Source: Hericium rajendrae
Lineage: Eukaryota; Basidiomycota; Agaricomycetes; Russulales; Hericiaceae
Direction: 5' to 3'
Assembly: GCA_033439255.1 (NCBI GenBank)
Contig: CM065880.1
Location: forward strand, 1,922,001-1,986,000
DNA length: 64,000 nt
This document shows, in pieces, positions 26,621 through 41,500 of this stretch. The position numbers and the translations under genes were made by a program. The notes beneath the pieces are model-generated. The model searched no databases, was not told the origin of the DNA, and saw nothing but the letters and a program-made list of their open reading frames with translations. Numbering within the stretch: the stretch's first letter is position 1; each line of letters opens with the position of its first letter.

Positions 26621-27386
26621 GGTCTTTTTGGTTACCTAGAGAGCAGAGCTCAAAGGCTCCGAAGCAGACGCAGTAGAGGGTAACTTTGGGATAACTTGTG
26701 GTAAAGCAGAAGGTGGCGGACCGCAGAGGTTTGCAGACCGTCTTTTCTTTTTCCCACGGCTATTACTTACAGGCTGCAGGCTGTTGGGCGATTCGTTCAA
26801 ACTTACAGTAAGTAAGTACCTCAACGGTAATAAGGATGCACAAATCTTGAGAAATTTTACATCAGGAGTACAGTGAAGACCGAAATCATCATGGCCTTTT
26901 CTGACCAGCTTAGCCTGGGACAAGTAAGTGCAAGTTTATATAACGGCGAACACAGTGAACTTATAATAAGCTTGTCTTGTTAGATCGAAAAATCGGCTGG
27001 TTAGATCAGGTTAGATCTCAGTGTTATAGCTAGCGGCCAAGTTCGACACCAGAAGAAAGCACTGGTATCATGAGAGAATCAAATCCTCCAATCCTACCGA
27101 AACGCCAAGCCGTGGAATAAGAGCTGCCGATCGTAGAGGGCCGGAAGATGAAAGAATCGTGCATTGTGTTTGTATATAGTGTATATAGGCAACAGACGAC
27201 CCAACACATGTGAGTGAGACTTGCAACAGACGACCGACGTAATGAAAGGGAGGATGGATCACGAAAGCCGACGCCCAAATCGATCGAGCGCGAGGATCTA
27301 AGAACAGCTCAGCCTTGCGGTTCAACAGAATTTCGGAATCTGGATCTGTCAAGGCGAAAGTGAACTCAGTGATAATAGGGAACCAA
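26621..27386. other. Intergenic region between G-patch and BTB genes
   Basis: Upstream flank of the G-patch gene and downstream flank of the BTB gene. Three GTTAGATC copies occur between 26980 and 27020. A minus-strand open stretch at 27068-27352 continues the BTB region but lacks a domain; with the GTAAGG donor at the end of the BTB reading frame, a short alternative last exon there is possible. Confidence 0.4.
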
Positions 27387-29082
27387 TCAATGCGAGGTCC
27401 TTACCTTATCCTCTGCCGTCGCTGCTTCGACTGCAGATTTTAATGCTTGGGAGAGATCGCGACCATACGACTGTCGCCCACACCGGTACCTCTCACAAGA
27501 CACATCGATCGGCCACCACGGTGACAACATTGCCTCGGAATGCGGACAGAGAGGGAGGGTCTCCTCCGCCTCCTTCAGGTGATCCCACACGTCCTGGTGC
27601 GCAAACCAACCCGACCGTTCATCTTTCTGGCAGCAAGGCCCCCAAGACCTACCCTTCAACACTACCCCCCCTAGAAAGTTGTCCGAAAGCCATTCCCGCG
27701 ACCTCAGGACGGCAGAGGGAGCCTCGCCACATTGCTGATGATACTGCAGAAGTTTCCGAAGGGGCCGCGCCGAAATATAACTGAGTTCGGATGACGAGGA
27801 TGATCGAACGTCCATGAGGTTTTGCTGTAAGAGCCGCCTCGCTGCTATAGTGCAGATATGTTCCATCTGGCATTGGATGGCGAGAGCAAAGGCCGCGAGA
27901 GCATTGTCGTCTACAAGCATAAGCAGGGCATCTTCGGCAGCCTCGGCGGCATCTTTGATATAGTATTTTCGCCCTGCCTCGAGAACGGGATATATGTCAA
28001 TCTGTTGAAGCTCTGGCTCCGGAACGGGGTATATGCAACGCAAGATGAAGTCAAGTGTCTTTGCATCTTCGGTGACCTCGATGATGGGCTGGGAAATGGT
28101 CTCACTTTTGACCGGAGATAAGGCAGATGTGACAGCGGGTTGTGGAAGGCTGAACAAATCTTTGAAAACCAACGATGCAATCGAGAGGATATTTTTATAG
28201 ACGTAGAAGTTGACCCGGTCACAAGTGCGCAGAATGACGTCCGCATTTGTGTCGTCGAATGGGGGATTTGCGTCGCTAGGAGTGGATGGAGCGCTACGGG
28301 GTTTGTTCCTGTAATAAAGAAAGCACTTAGTACAAGCATAGCAAAATATCATGAACGCCAAGACGAACAATGCTGGCAAATGGCCCAAGCATGCTTCGGG
28401 GCGATAAGAAAATAAGCACACACCTTTTTAGCTTCCCAATTTTGATGTTTTGGAAGAATAAGTCTACAGTAAGTGTACGATGATGGTGAGCTAGGACGAG
28501 GGCGTAGTACTGGTTTCCCGACATGCGATCCAGCTCGTCTGATTCAAGGGACAACAATGACGGGAGTTCTAAGCTTCGCTCGAACGCCATGCGGAAGACA
28601 TCGCGGGGGTCACAGTGAATGGAAATGTTTATGACCTCAAGCAGATGCGTGTTGATTAGGCTGATGAGGGCATTCTTCGGGATCCAGGCCACGGCCACGG
28701 CCACGATACCATATTTCTGAGCAGCATCAAATGCAGGCCGGATTTTGTCCAGCTCCGTCAAGCGCGGTTTGGCGATGGGGTAGCAGCAGCGCATCATGAA
28801 GTCAATGGTAGACGCATCCTCTGGCACGTCGATTACAGGTCGATCAGTGACAGAGTCGCCCGCAACAGGTGTGATGCTAGCGACAGCAGGCTGCTTGGCA
28901 GCGAGTTTCTTTTTGAAAAATGGCGACGCAAACGATAGGATGACCTTGTGTACATGGAAGTCGACTTTATCAGCCGAACGCAGGACGATGTCGGCTGAGT
29001 CTTTGTCGTTGAAGGGTGCATCGGCGTCTCGAGGAACCAAGGGCGAAGGCGGATCCGGAGTCGTTGACGCTGGATTGGCCAT
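27387..29082 (-). CDS. Tandem double-BTB domain protein
   Basis: Exon 1 is 29082-28424 and exon 2 is 28308-27387. The 115-bp intron (GTGTGT...TACTAAG...TTACAG) joins them in frame for 526 aa. BTB unit 1: ADAPFNDKDSADIVLRSADK, VDFHVHKVILSFASPFFKK, IDFMMRCCYPI. BTB unit 2: ANPPFDDTNADVILRTCDR, VNFYVYKNILSIASLVFKD, LDFILRCIYPV. Both follow the fungal BTB pattern (LRS-D---F-VHK-ILS-AS--F---F). Only unit 2 carries the usual C-terminal tail with CPHSE...CERYRCGRQS. Unit 2 has no ATG of its own before the BTB fold, which supports one gene. BTB domains dimerise and can link cullin-3 ligases; fungal members of this expanded family are mostly uncharacterised. Two separate genes remain possible. Confidence 0.7.
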
Positions 29083-29524
29083 ATCAGTGCAATGGACAGT
29101 CACTAACGACAACCTTCGAATGACGAGGAGAATGGGGGAAACACTGAGAGATGATGAGGATGAGTAGCAGCAGAAGTGATAAGTGCTCTCCGGCCTCACT
29201 CAATTGCAGTTGCTTTGCTGCTTGCCGTCGCTTATAATGATCGTCTCGCTTATTGCACGCTGATGTCAATCGTAAGTTGTCAGGCATGGTTATAAAAGCA
29301 GCGGTAAAAAAATAATATAAGGAAGATGGTGGCCGTCTGTGAGTCGGTGGACTGTCGTTGGGTGTTGAAAGTTGAGCGCTTAAAGTTAGGAGTCGTCGTC
29401 AGACTATGATCTTGATTCTTGAGTTGCGATTTCTCTTCACACCCGCGTGAGGAAAATGGCATCCAGAATTCAACAGATATAATTCTAAGATAGTAGTTGG
29501 ATAGCAGATACATTAATAAATACA
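29083..29524. other. Spacer between midasin 3' end and BTB gene start
   Basis: Contains the BTB promoter and the midasin 3' untranslated region, both on the minus strand. Nothing else was recognised. Confidence 0.5.
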
Positions 29525-32500
29525 TTAGTCCTCCGAAATTCGCTCGAAAAATTGCTTGAGAGTACTCGACAGAACCTCTGGCAAGGCCTCCACGCTACGC
29601 AGAACAACATAATACTCGAATGGGAACGAGTCCAAATACCTCTGCATCTGCAGTTCCATCTTTCCATCAACATTTTTGTACGCTACCTGGTTCATTGACA
29701 GAATAGAGTTGTTGTGTGCTCCCTCGCCAGTCGTGGACAACCCGGTCGCCGCGGCGGTGTTCGAATGAAGTGAATCGATGACGATGAAGACGACCATGAC
29801 ACGCTGCTCCTCTGCTTTGCGAAGGACTGTCCGAAGCTTGTCATGGTCCTGACAAATGCCGTCGGAAATGATGATTTCCAATTGCCAGAGGTCCGCCGCA
29901 GATGATGATCTCGTGGATCTACGGTCCCTAGCGGACTCGAGGATCTTCAGGCTTGCCTCGACCATGGAAAGGACGTCGGTGGCCTTCTGGTGGAAGCCGA
30001 AGGCGCTCATCACCTGTATGCCAGCCTGATCTGTGAATGGACCCTCGTCGAAACCGTGCAGCACATCGACTGTCTCCCCAAACTTCGCAATCCCAATGTC
30101 TCCGACCTCTAGTCGACTCAGTGCTTTGGAAACCAGCGCGAGTGTCTCATAGGCAAGATGGACTGAATGCGACTCTGCCATAGACCGTGAGTCATCCAGC
30201 GCAATGAGGACCTGATACTCGCGCTGGCTCGGACGAGTCCTGCGAAGCCAAATTTTATCCTTGGTGTATTCGCTGGCAATGTAAGGAATGATCTTCTTCA
30301 TGTTGAGTCGCTTTCCGGTGCGGTAGTCGCCCTTCAGCCTGGTCGCGAGAGTTGGTTCGAGGATGAGTCGGAGCTGCTCGCAGAGCGCAAAGGAGAGGTC
30401 GTGGGTCAAAGACTCATATTGGCGCCAGAGGTGCTCAGCTCCTTGCTTGGGTTGACCTTCGGCCTGCCAGCGTCGCAGTTCTGTTTCAACGATCTCCTGA
30501 CTTTCGGGCTCGTCCATGTCCACGTCGGCCTTAGGTGCATGGAGATCAAGGGACGGGTCCGGCTGCGTATGCGCAGGTTGTTGGGAGCGTACTTGATGCT
30601 GGGTAAGGGCGCTTTCGACATCCACCTGAAGGGCTTCAGTTGTAGGATCGCTCTGAAGGGAAGGTATCTGCGGGGGATTGGCAAGTTGTTCTGGCAGTGT
30701 TTGATCGTCGATGTCCATTGGGATGTCTGGTTCCGCAGACGCTTCCTCGTCGACCAACTTCAACTCGCTGAGCTTAGCTACCTCCTCAGATCCTGCTGGA
30801 CCCAGAGCTTGCATATTCTGATCAGCATCATCGGGATGAAGATACTCCAATTGCGCCGCTTCCGCGGAGCCTGCAGCTTGGGGCATTGGAAGATCACTCG
30901 TCTCGCCTGCACTTTCGAGGATATCATCGAAGCGCTGCCGGATTTCCTTCAAAGCGTCTCCGAGGCTACGAAGAGGGTTGCTAGACAAGCCGGTTTGTGG
31001 AATGTCCTGTGACGAAGCGTTTCCTTGCTCAACACCAGTTATAGCACCGCCGGCTCCTGCGCTTGTCTCTTCAGGTACATCAGGCTGTTGCTCTCCATTT
31101 GCTGGTTTCCTGTTATGCTTATCATTAGTCTCACCATAGGAACACAGATCGCTCGGACTTACGACTCAGCCTCCTGATTGGCCTGATCTCCTGCGCCGGC
31201 ATCATTCCCAGCAGCACCCTGGGTGCCTCCACCTTCGCCCGTGTTTGCAGCATCGCGCTCGGACGTGTTCTTAGACACTTCGGGGGTGGTATCAGCAGCG
31301 GATCCATCTCCTTGCTGAAGATCGGGTTGAGCAATGCCTTCCTCAGGCATCTCTCCTTCGGGATTGCTATCGTCCTCAGTGGCCTGCGCAAACTTGTCGT
31401 TCTGCGAGCCGTCTTCCACCCCTTCATTGTCTGCTGCATCTGGAGACGCAGGTCGATGTCCTGTCTCTTCTTCTCCATCTTGCGCTGGCTCCTCGTCATG
31501 TCCATCATCACCGAGGTCCATCTCGTCATCTTGACCTAAGGCGTCGTCTTGTTCGCCCTCAGCACCCATATCGAGATCCTCAGGTAGGTCTAGGGTCTCA
31601 GCGTCCTGAACGTAGTCGTCGATCGGGGCTCCTGCTTCGTTGGGCTCAGGCAGGGCTCCAGCGTCCTCATCGGCAGCGTCCTCTGGCATGGGCTCGTCGA
31701 TATTCTCCTCCATCGACTCCTCTCCTACTTTGTCCTCCTTCGAGTGTTTGTCTTTTTCTTTATTTCCTCCTTCTTTTGCTACCATCTCAGACTCGTCCTC
31801 CTTCGATGTCGAATGATCCTCGTTCGTTTTGCCCTCATTCTCCTCTGACCCCTTCTCGTCTCCCCACAGTTTCTCATCCACCTTCCTTTCATCATTCTCT
31901 CCAACGTCTCCAATCTGCTCATCTGGTTCTTCCGCTTCTTCTGCATTATCGTCATTTTCGTCCTCCCCTTCTTCCCCCTCATCTGGCACGTCCTCCAGCT
32001 CCCCCTCAAAGTCCTGCCCCATCTCAATGGTATTATCCTTGTCCTGATCGTCTTCATCTTTGTTCCGCTCGCTCTGCACCCCTTGGTCCTCGTCCTTCAA
32101 TCCCTCCACCTGACTCTCGTCCTCGATCTCCTTGCTCACGTTCTCCTTACCCGTTCCCTCACCCAACCCGGTGCCACCAGCCGTCTCAACTCCCTCATCG
32201 CCCTCGCTAGCCTCTTCGATATCCGGAGGCTTGCAGAAGCCTTGCTTCGCGATCGTGTGAATGACGGAGCACAAGACATACTCGAGCTTGAAGAGGCTTC
32301 CAGTCCATTTGGTCAGAACTTGCACGTGCTCCTCGACCAAAGTGCCATAGTGCTCGGCAAAAGGCAAGAAGCGAGCGACGTTGAGCTGAACGGTCTCCGG
32401 AGATGCAGTCGCCAGCTGTGTCACCGCGCTGTCTAGAGTGCCCAGGACGGAGTCTACACGGAGCGTGCCACTCAACTGCTCCATCACGCGCGAGGTGTCC

Positions 32501-35500
32501 TTGACGTATTTATCTTGGTCTGGAGACTCAGTTGAGTCTGCTTCTGCGGGGATCTTCGCCAGAACAGATTGCACTATCGTCAAGAACGTATCGATGACGT
32601 GGTCTGCGTCGACGCTGTCGCTGCTGACTTGCGTCGCTTCGAGAGGAGATAGTGACGCAGTTTCCGATTCAGCCCACGCTCGAATAGGTGAGAGTATGTC
32701 ACGAAGGTATCCATGTTCCTCCTCCCAAGAGCGAAGTTGGGTCAGGACGTGCAAGACATGTGCATGACTATCCTGGACGTCCATGTACTCATCTAAAGTT
32801 TCATCAATACTCAGCGTTATGTGCAATATTCCGGACCAGATGTACCATACCTTCAAGAAGAAGTGGTGTGCCAGTGAGACGCATATTATTGACCACTTCC
32901 GACAGCTTGTCTCGGCGGGTCTCCATGGATGCCATCAAAACCGACAGTTCCTCCGACAGCGTGGTGGGGATCGGCTGTGCGGACGGTAGTGTCCCAAAGG
33001 CCTCCAGTTGCTGGCCCGCCTCGAATAGGGCATGACAGCATCTGCATAAAAAGTCTTTCGATCGAAGAACTCGATTCAATGACTCGTCACCAGAGATAGC
33101 GACTTTAGACGTCTGCCGCATCATGCGTAATCTCCTGGTGACGTTGATGAACCTTTCGTAACTCGAGGTCAATGATGCCAGCCTATGTAAGCTCGATGTG
33201 TCAGATTGCGATCATTATTTTTGATAATAGATAACTCACCGAGATCGAGTATCAAGGGCTATTGACAAGCCAGATTCCAAGAGCATCACTCCGCGCTGCA
33301 ATTCCCGAGTTCCAAGATCGGAGTGATGGTCGGCCAAAGTAGCTCGCACTCCGGGAAGAAGCCCTCTAAGGCGGAGCCAGTATCGCTCCATCTTCTCACT
33401 GTCGGACGTGTCGGCGGGTGAGCTGGAGATGACTGCCTGCTCACGAAGCCAACGCTCATTCTGCTGCTGTCGCAGTACTTCCGGCTTGACATTGACGGCG
33501 AATCCAACACGCTTCAACTCCTTCAACAAATCGCTCCAAGCCTTCCTCTTGCGCACCAAGAGGGCTTTAGCTTGCTTCTGTTGCTTCTCTTTTGGGATAT
33601 CGCTTGGTATCGCGATGGACGACAAGGAATGAGAGACCTCGATGATTTCGCCTGCTAGACTGTCCACGTGTTGAAATGGTCGTGACCGGATGAATGACCC
33701 AATTTGAGCGTGCAACAATCTCTGATACTTCTTATACGTCTCTGGAAGCTGCTGAAGATGGCGAGGCGCGTTGGCAGATTGGGACCTGGCAGGGAACTCC
33801 GGGACAACGGTATCGTCTTCGCCACGCAGAGGAAGACTGTTGAAGGAAGGTGTGCCCTCCGTGTTACCCGCCGGTTCCAGCTGGAATAGGCTATTAATCG
33901 GCTGGCGCATGATTTCCCGGAACTTGCGTATGCATTTGTATAGCTGATGGTGAGTCCGCGTCGCGCTCGCCTTCAAGGCATGGACATTCACGTCCTTCCA
34001 ACTGGCAAGCTTGATGAATCCCATGATTTCCTTCTCCAATGCATTTCTCTGCATAGCGAACGATTGGGATATGCGATTTTCGTATTGCGAGTAGTAGTCT
34101 CGGGTGTTCGTCAGGATACGAAGAACCCGTTCTAAAATAGACTGCTCCTGTGCCATCATGCTGGCAGATAAGTGCTTGAGAAGGATTTCGAAGCTTCGTA
34201 AGAGGTCTATGCGGCGATGGAACTGGCCCATGGGCGAGCTCTTGATGAATTGATCGATGAGAGGGACAAAATTCTCCATATACTCCTCAATTCCATCTAC
34301 ATCTTCCTCCAGATCCACAGCACCGAGCGGACCGCGAACGACGAGGTCATACAGACGGAACCACCAGTCAAACGCACCATGCTCAAACAGAATGAGCTGA
34401 TTCTCCAGTAAACCTTGCCAAGAAGAGAGCTCCAGGCGGCGCCATTCCACTATCTGAGTTGTCAAGGCCTGTCGGTGGTCCTTGAGACTGTTATCCCGAT
34501 TAGCGAACATTTCCCAATCCTCGGTTTGAAGCAGGAGCTGCTCAAGCATGGATAGTACTTTTGCAACGGGGCTATGAAGACTTGCTGTCATGATCTGACC
34601 GCATCGGTCTCGAAGGTTCTGCAGGACCATCTGGTCGGGCCACTCCTGGATAAGCGTCTGGAGACGACCTTCCATAGCCTCGATGAGCTTCGATGCCTTT
34701 TGTACCTCAGGAACATTAGGGTCGAGGTAGAAATTATAGGGACGCGCCCGAGAGCCGGAATGAGTCTCCAATGAAGTAAAGCGCTCCTTGATCAGATTTA
34801 ACTGGTGAGCCGTGCTGGACTGGTCAAGAGACTCTGAAATTTGACCAGCGCTCTGCTCCAAGATAGCCTTCTCGATTATGACACGGATGCCAAAGAATTC
34901 GCTGAAGGTGTCTGGGGAGAGATGTCCCGCACGATCCTGAAAAGTGAGCATCCAAAGATGCAGATCAACAAGTTGTTCAGCCAAAGAAGCATCAACCAGC
35001 GTTTTCGTTCTTGACATGTCGTCTTCTGCCCTGTAATCGTCCATGTCTTCCGCAGCAGCATCAAAACTGGGGAACAATTCCAAGAATTCCCTCTCTTCCA
35101 GTACAGAGTCAGGAACAGCTTCATTGTTTGTTGCGCCTTCTCTATATAGAGAGGCTGCTGCCTTGTCGGCTTCAACTTCTTTGCTTCTATCGATTGACCA
35201 GAGTCGAACGGCCTGTTCATATAAAGCGTGAATCTTCTGAATCTGAGAACTGAACTCGAGACCGATGTCCACTTCCAGGGTCAGGGACGCCATCCTGAGA
35301 AGGACAGTTTTGAAAGCTTCCTGGCTACCCAGCACGCTATTGGCGTCTGGAGAAGATCCAAGGGCTTGAGCGCTCTGGATGGAGGGGAATATGACCAGAG
35401 CCTTTGCAAGGGTGTCGAGTCCTTTATCAATTGTCGTTGATGCGTGAGCAAGGAGGCGCAATCCAAGCTTCATGTGGAGCAAAGCCCACTGAAGCGGAGA

Positions 35501-38500
35501 GGAAAGATCTCGGAACTCCGGATATGCTGTATCCAGTCGTTGGCAGAAGCCTGAGATGGACTCTTGGACAACGTGCTCGCGCATGCTGGCAGCTGCGTCT
35601 CCGCTCTTTATGAGATTGAGCAGGGCATTGAGTTTCGCCGTTGCTACCACCGCCGATAAGAACTGTGAGACCTCGGCCCAGAATGCGGTGAGACGAGAGG
35701 CATCACGCCTGCAGTCCTTTGAAATAGGAGGAATCCCGTTCAGGTGACCTTGAGCGTCCTCTAGCCCTTGTCGAAGGTACTCGGTCATGCCGTTTCTCAT
35801 TTCGCCTGTCTCTCGGACCTCCAGTTCAGAATGAAGGCGAAGTTCTTCTGCAATACGTGCTTGCTCTCCATTCCAGAAATCTGCTGCGCATTGTTGATTT
35901 GCCGATGGATCAACAAGTGTGTTCGGAACGTAAAGTTCGATGAAGAACTGAGCGATGCAAATCAAGAAGTGACCTATAGCTAGCACAGCGTCAGATTCAG
36001 AAGCGGATGAATCAAGGAGTGCCGAGGATGCTCCCAATAGTTGCATGGAGGTAGAGCTGAACTGCGGATGACTCGACTCTTGGAGTAGATTTACGAGTTC
36101 GGAGAAAGAGTACAATCGACGGAACTCCTGCGTGGCTTGCTGGAGTTTGGTTCGTGTGGTCTCTTTGAACGAGTCAAGGAAGCATGACGATAACTAATGA
36201 AATCATCAACCTCCACAGGCAGAATAGATTATAATGTGAATCTTACAGTCAACAGGGTCTGGTAACAGAAAGAGACAAGTTCTTCGCTACGTGACACTTG
36301 CGATCCTGACGCCATCAGGATGAATTTCGCATGACGGTGAAGATCGGATTGGTACCGCTTTGAAGATCGAAGGGTGACATTTGTCCAATCACTACGCATG
36401 CATGTTAAAATTAGTCGTTCTTTTTGCGACGAAGTGCTCACCACTTCGCTACGGTCAGTAGGAGTTGAGTTGGCTCTATCAGAAAAACCGGACCATGTAA
36501 AGCGTCGACGTTCCAAAGCGCCCGTAGCCATGAAATTTGCAGTGCAGCTACGGTCATTGTCGTCACTATATTGGACATCCATTTACGATAATTAATCAAC
36601 GAATCTTTCAGATTGACGTACATTTCCCAGCTTCGACCTCCCACACCGCGTGGCGATAGGGAATGAAACGCGCAAGTGGACCCTCTGGATCCTGACAGGC
36701 GGCATCAAGCAGAAGAGCGATATCCTTGTGACGCAAGATGTGAGTTTGAGTGGAAACTGTGAAGAGATTGTCAATTTACCGTGACGTTGTCTTGTTGTCC
36801 TACATGGAGTCTCGCGAGCACACTAAGCTCTCTGACCAAAAGCATGCGATCATCCTTGAGGTGATTTGACTGGACAACACTTTCATGCGAAGATTCAATT
36901 AACCGCTAGGATATAAGCTATCAGCCGCAGCTCTGAGAAGCGGAAGAATGAGAATCACCTTTCTTATGTCTTCGATCGTTACTTCCAACGTGTGACCACT
37001 GTCATCGTCTGTCTTGGGCAGAGCGTCGAGTGCCAATAGATCAACGACGTGACCACGAAGTTCTATAAATAGGTCAGTCGCTATACTTCTTTTATGAACA
37101 GGAGAGACCCACGATATATACGGCTTTCGGCTGCTGAGTTGATGGCCAATGCCTCCAACTGTAGCAAACATGGAGAAGGAGCGGCGCTTGAGGATCGGAA
37201 ACTAGCCCATATTTCTCCTAATCCTAACCCGGAAGTAGGTGTGACTAATCGCTGCAATGATTCGACCTTTTCTCTGACAAACAGAAGAGAATCAGGGACA
37301 TCGCGGAGACCCTCGAGCATCCATCCTGTTACAACTTGGATGATGCAAATGTTGAAGCCATGAACGCAACTGTTGTATAAGAACCTGGCAAGCTTGTGTA
37401 ATCTCAGAGCGAATGAAATTTCATCCTTGGAAATGGTAATTAGGACGGACGAATGCATCATACCAAGAAAGTAACTCACCCAACCATTCTCTTGTAGTTC
37501 TTGTGTCTTACGCTCGACCGTATCGGAACCCACTTGATGAATAGACGCCACCACATCGTCAGCGATCTTGATCGCTTGCCGCAGGATTGGTGAATCGTCG
37601 TCCTTCATTCTGCCTGTAGCGGAGGAGAGCGGGTTGAGGAGCATATGTTCAAGATGACGATCAATGGTCAGTCTTACAAAAAGTTCGAGAATGCGTAAAA
37701 ATGCTGATGGCATGGAGGGACGGCCAATGTCATAAGACAACTTGGCAATGTTCATGGTCATTACGAAGAAACCCAGGGGCTGAATATATTAGATAGCACT
37801 ATTCAGTACATATAATATCCCAACAGCTGCGAGGCGCGCCGATAATTGAACACTGACCTGGAATGGCAAAAGATCAGCAGACATCGGCGATACTTGTTCA
37901 AACTGATGTCGTATCTGATCCAGCTGGTGGAACGAGATACTCTTCTCCGAAGCCTCCAAGACCATACTTAGAGACTCAAGATGCGGAGAGGTCGATGTTC
38001 GAAAGTCAGACAGGAAGCGGCAAAGACGATGGATATATTTGGGAGCGATAGAAGCCATGGCAAAGTGAAGGCTAGCATCGCGAACTGGCTCAGGCATCGG
38101 GGTTAGCAGCAGCGGCACCAGATTTGCAATTGCGGAAGACGACGAATCTTGTATGATGGCATATCCGGACGGCTCGACTGTCCTCACAGAAAGATGCTGT
38201 GGGTTAATCAAGCCCCTGCGGCTGAGCTCGAAGTGGACGACAAGGTTCTCAAAAGGCTGCCTAGCAAGGGTGGATGGCAAACGCAGATAGTCTTGTATCC
38301 GATCGACATCTTGTACGGTCCAGTGGTCGTCTAAGGAAATTTCGATGCCGCGATTGCGCATGGCACGAGACAACTCGCCATGTTGTGGATCAATAGACAT
38401 GAAAAGTCGGAAATCTGGATGCGGTGTCACAACAGGCACATTACCATCAACATGACCACGCTCATTCAATATGAGTGAACCCGAAGGCTCGCACAATGAA

Positions 38501-41500
38501 TTAAGCCGATCGAGTACGGACGGACTGCAAAGATTGGCGTCGTCAAGAAGGAGCCAGTGTCCTTCTTTCAATGCCCGCACCAGAGGGCCATCGACCCATT
38601 CAAATTTACCCTCTGTTTGCGACCTTGCAAGTTCTTGTTGGATCTGACTGAGAAGATGATCTCTTTCCCTCATTTGTTCGGTATCTAGAGTTGCCAAGTC
38701 ATCTAGGCGCTGGACAACTGCCTCTACGTTCTTGAGACCTGAGAGCAAGTGGGCGTGACTTGATGTGAGGACCTCCAAGAAAGACACATCGACCAGTTCT
38801 CCCATTTTCGAACCTTGAATTGAGCGTGATATAGGTTCGATCAGAGCAATAGCACGCTGAACGAGGTCAATCCATCGGCCACTGGCATCTACCTGCTCAA
38901 ATGTGCCCAGTAGATCCATCGTGTCTGTACCGCTGTTGATGGAAACCTCGTGCAATATGTTGCCTGTGAGATCAGCCATTGTCCGCACCAGACTAGTCTT
39001 ACCGCTATCATGGCGACCGGTCAAAATGACCAGAGAGCCATGTTGAATAGCCACGCCTATAGCCTCCGCGGCCCGGAGGTGCACTTGAAGAAGACGACCT
39101 GACCGTGATGCGCTGGAATAGTTTCTTCTTGAATCAACGAAATGGCCCACTTGCATGTACGATGGCGATATTGAGGGGTGAGGTGGTAAAGCTAGTTTCG
39201 TGTCCTGCGTATTGAATGCTTGATCGAACAGGTCTTGTGCGGATTGACGGTCTTGTGCAGTCCGGAACCTTGCAAGATATACGTTGTATAGATGCTCAAC
39301 TGGATGAAGAGATCGAGCAGATGTTCGGAGCAGCTCGATCCAACGAGACACATCCCGTAGATTGAATTCCCACGGACTGCCAGCCCTCCCAAAGAATTTT
39401 CTCGTGACGGTTTCCCACTCAAGGCGGCTGTTGTAATCGATCATCCTCTGAAGCCAGTCAACGGGGTACTCGGGGAAAGCATGTCGAAATATCTGGAGGA
39501 GATCGGCCGAATCCAAAGCCTGCACGTAGACCCGGGAGAAGCGGTTCACAAACGATTTCGGTAAGCCTTTGCGCCCACCACCTTGTTGAATTGGGTTTTG
39601 CGCAGCGAAGACGCGAAATGATGGGTGGCAAGTAAACGAGCGTCCAAGTTCTGGGACGTATACTGTTCCACGATGGTCAAGAACAGCGTTGAGGCCCTCC
39701 AAAACGGCTTGAGGTGCAAGATTCATCTCGTCCAGGAGAACCCAATGTCCCTGTTGAAGAGCCGTTAGGAACTCGGCATCCTTCCAGGCGAACTCGTTTG
39801 ATCCACCGCCTTCTACTGGCAAATCCGAGCCGAACAAGTCAGCCAATTCGGTCTGATCTGACAAATTGATACGGCAAAGGTGGTAACCGCAGATATTGGC
39901 AAGCGCCTTGACAAGACTGGTCTTTCCGACACCTGGACTGCCCTCGAGCAATATTGGTTTTGTCACCTGGCATGCCCTGATAACGCGGACTGCATTTTCG
40001 CGCGTGGTAGGTGCATCAAGGTTGTAGGTATCCATGGTATGCGCCTGCGGTCCTCGAGGCACGGCGAACACACCTAGCTGTACGAAACGAGAGGAATCGT
40101 GCACGGGTACTATTGTTGTACCGTCATCAGCGGGAAGGGGCGCAAGTTCTTGGAGCTTATTGATTGCATCGTTTCGTAAGGATTGCAATGCTTCAGAGGA
40201 GTAGCTTGACAATTGCGGCAGAGAACCGAGACCGTCGAGGCACGTCATATATGCCCCGTGATGCTGCAGTGACGGAATCAGCAAGGGGCGATGTATGAAA
40301 CGGCGCGTCGAACTCACGAATATCTCATTCAGGTGCATACTCTTCATGGCCTCAGACGATACAACAGAGTTGGAAAAGTCTACCCAGGCCTAATTTTCAG
40401 GTCAGTGTTTAACATCGCGTACTAGCGATGGCAAGCGTACCAGGATATCTCTCAAGCCAAGGAGGTGTCGCTCCTGCACTCGAGTATGTAACCACTGATA
40501 AAATTCCAGTAGGCGTCCGGTATATGCTTTGAGACTTTTATGTCGCCAACTGGAAGCTATGATCTGCTCGATGTCCGAAAGATTATCAATGGCAGGGACC
40601 CATATCTCGGTGAACCGATTTCGCAGCGCAGGAGACAATTCCTTCTTCCCGAAATCGCCACCTGGGTTCATAGTTACGAGCTGGAATCCAGGACTGGCAC
40701 GGATGACGGAATCTTCGGAGCTCTCGCCTCCGCGTTCCGCGAGTACGACCGTGCGGGCGGGCTCTAGGACGCTATTTAAGCGCTCCAGGACTGAGTCGTC
40801 AGCCAATGAGATTTCGTCGAGGAGAAAGACTTCGCCAGACTGCATAGCTTCCACCAATGGGCCGTCGCGCCAGTCAAAAAGTGCAGAGGCCCGGTGCAAT
40901 CGCTGCTGAACGTCTTTGACACGACTGCTCAAAGCAGGAATCGCAGCAGCTAGTTTTCCGAGCAACGACAGCAACGCTTCAGATCCGCTCCCTGTGTCCG
41001 TGATACCGTGCTCTGCAAGTAGCGTCGTTGCCTCTTGACAAGCCTCGGAGATCATCGCCGCTCTATCACGAATGGGACGAAGACCTCCAATAAGATCCGC
41101 AGTTTCTGTGTTTTGATGACAGTTAACAGCGATAAGCCGTCTCTTCACCGCGTCGGCATATATTTGGCATACAGACGTCTTCCCAGTGCCAGTCTCGCCA
41201 ACGAGCAAGACAGGCTCGTTGAAGCGCAAAGCACGACCGACCAGGACAAGAACGCGCTGCATGGCTTGGGTCCACACTATGTCGGATGTCTGCGGTACGG
41301 TGAAGCCCAACAATGACAGAACGTCGACCCCAGAACGATGGAAATCGTAAATTGAGCTCTCGTCGATTTTGACCTTCATGACGGACTCGATGACCTCTTT
41401 GACCACAGCTTTATCATCTTCCCGGCGAGCACGCTCTGCCAAAAGCATGTACCCGTTTTCGGCCAGTTCCTGGTAGCCAACTGCATCTCGACCGGCCCAT

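Noticed and set aside
28309-28423. Hydrophobic N-terminus (PALFVLAFMIFCYACTK) for a separate second BTB gene
   Set aside because: This is translation of the intron with its TACTAAG branch and TTACAG acceptor; the frame-keeping splice explains it better than a membrane anchor.
31159-32220. Low-complexity acidic stretch considered as an independent repeat or gene
   Set aside because: It is the normal Asp/Glu-rich region of midasin, located where the family has it.
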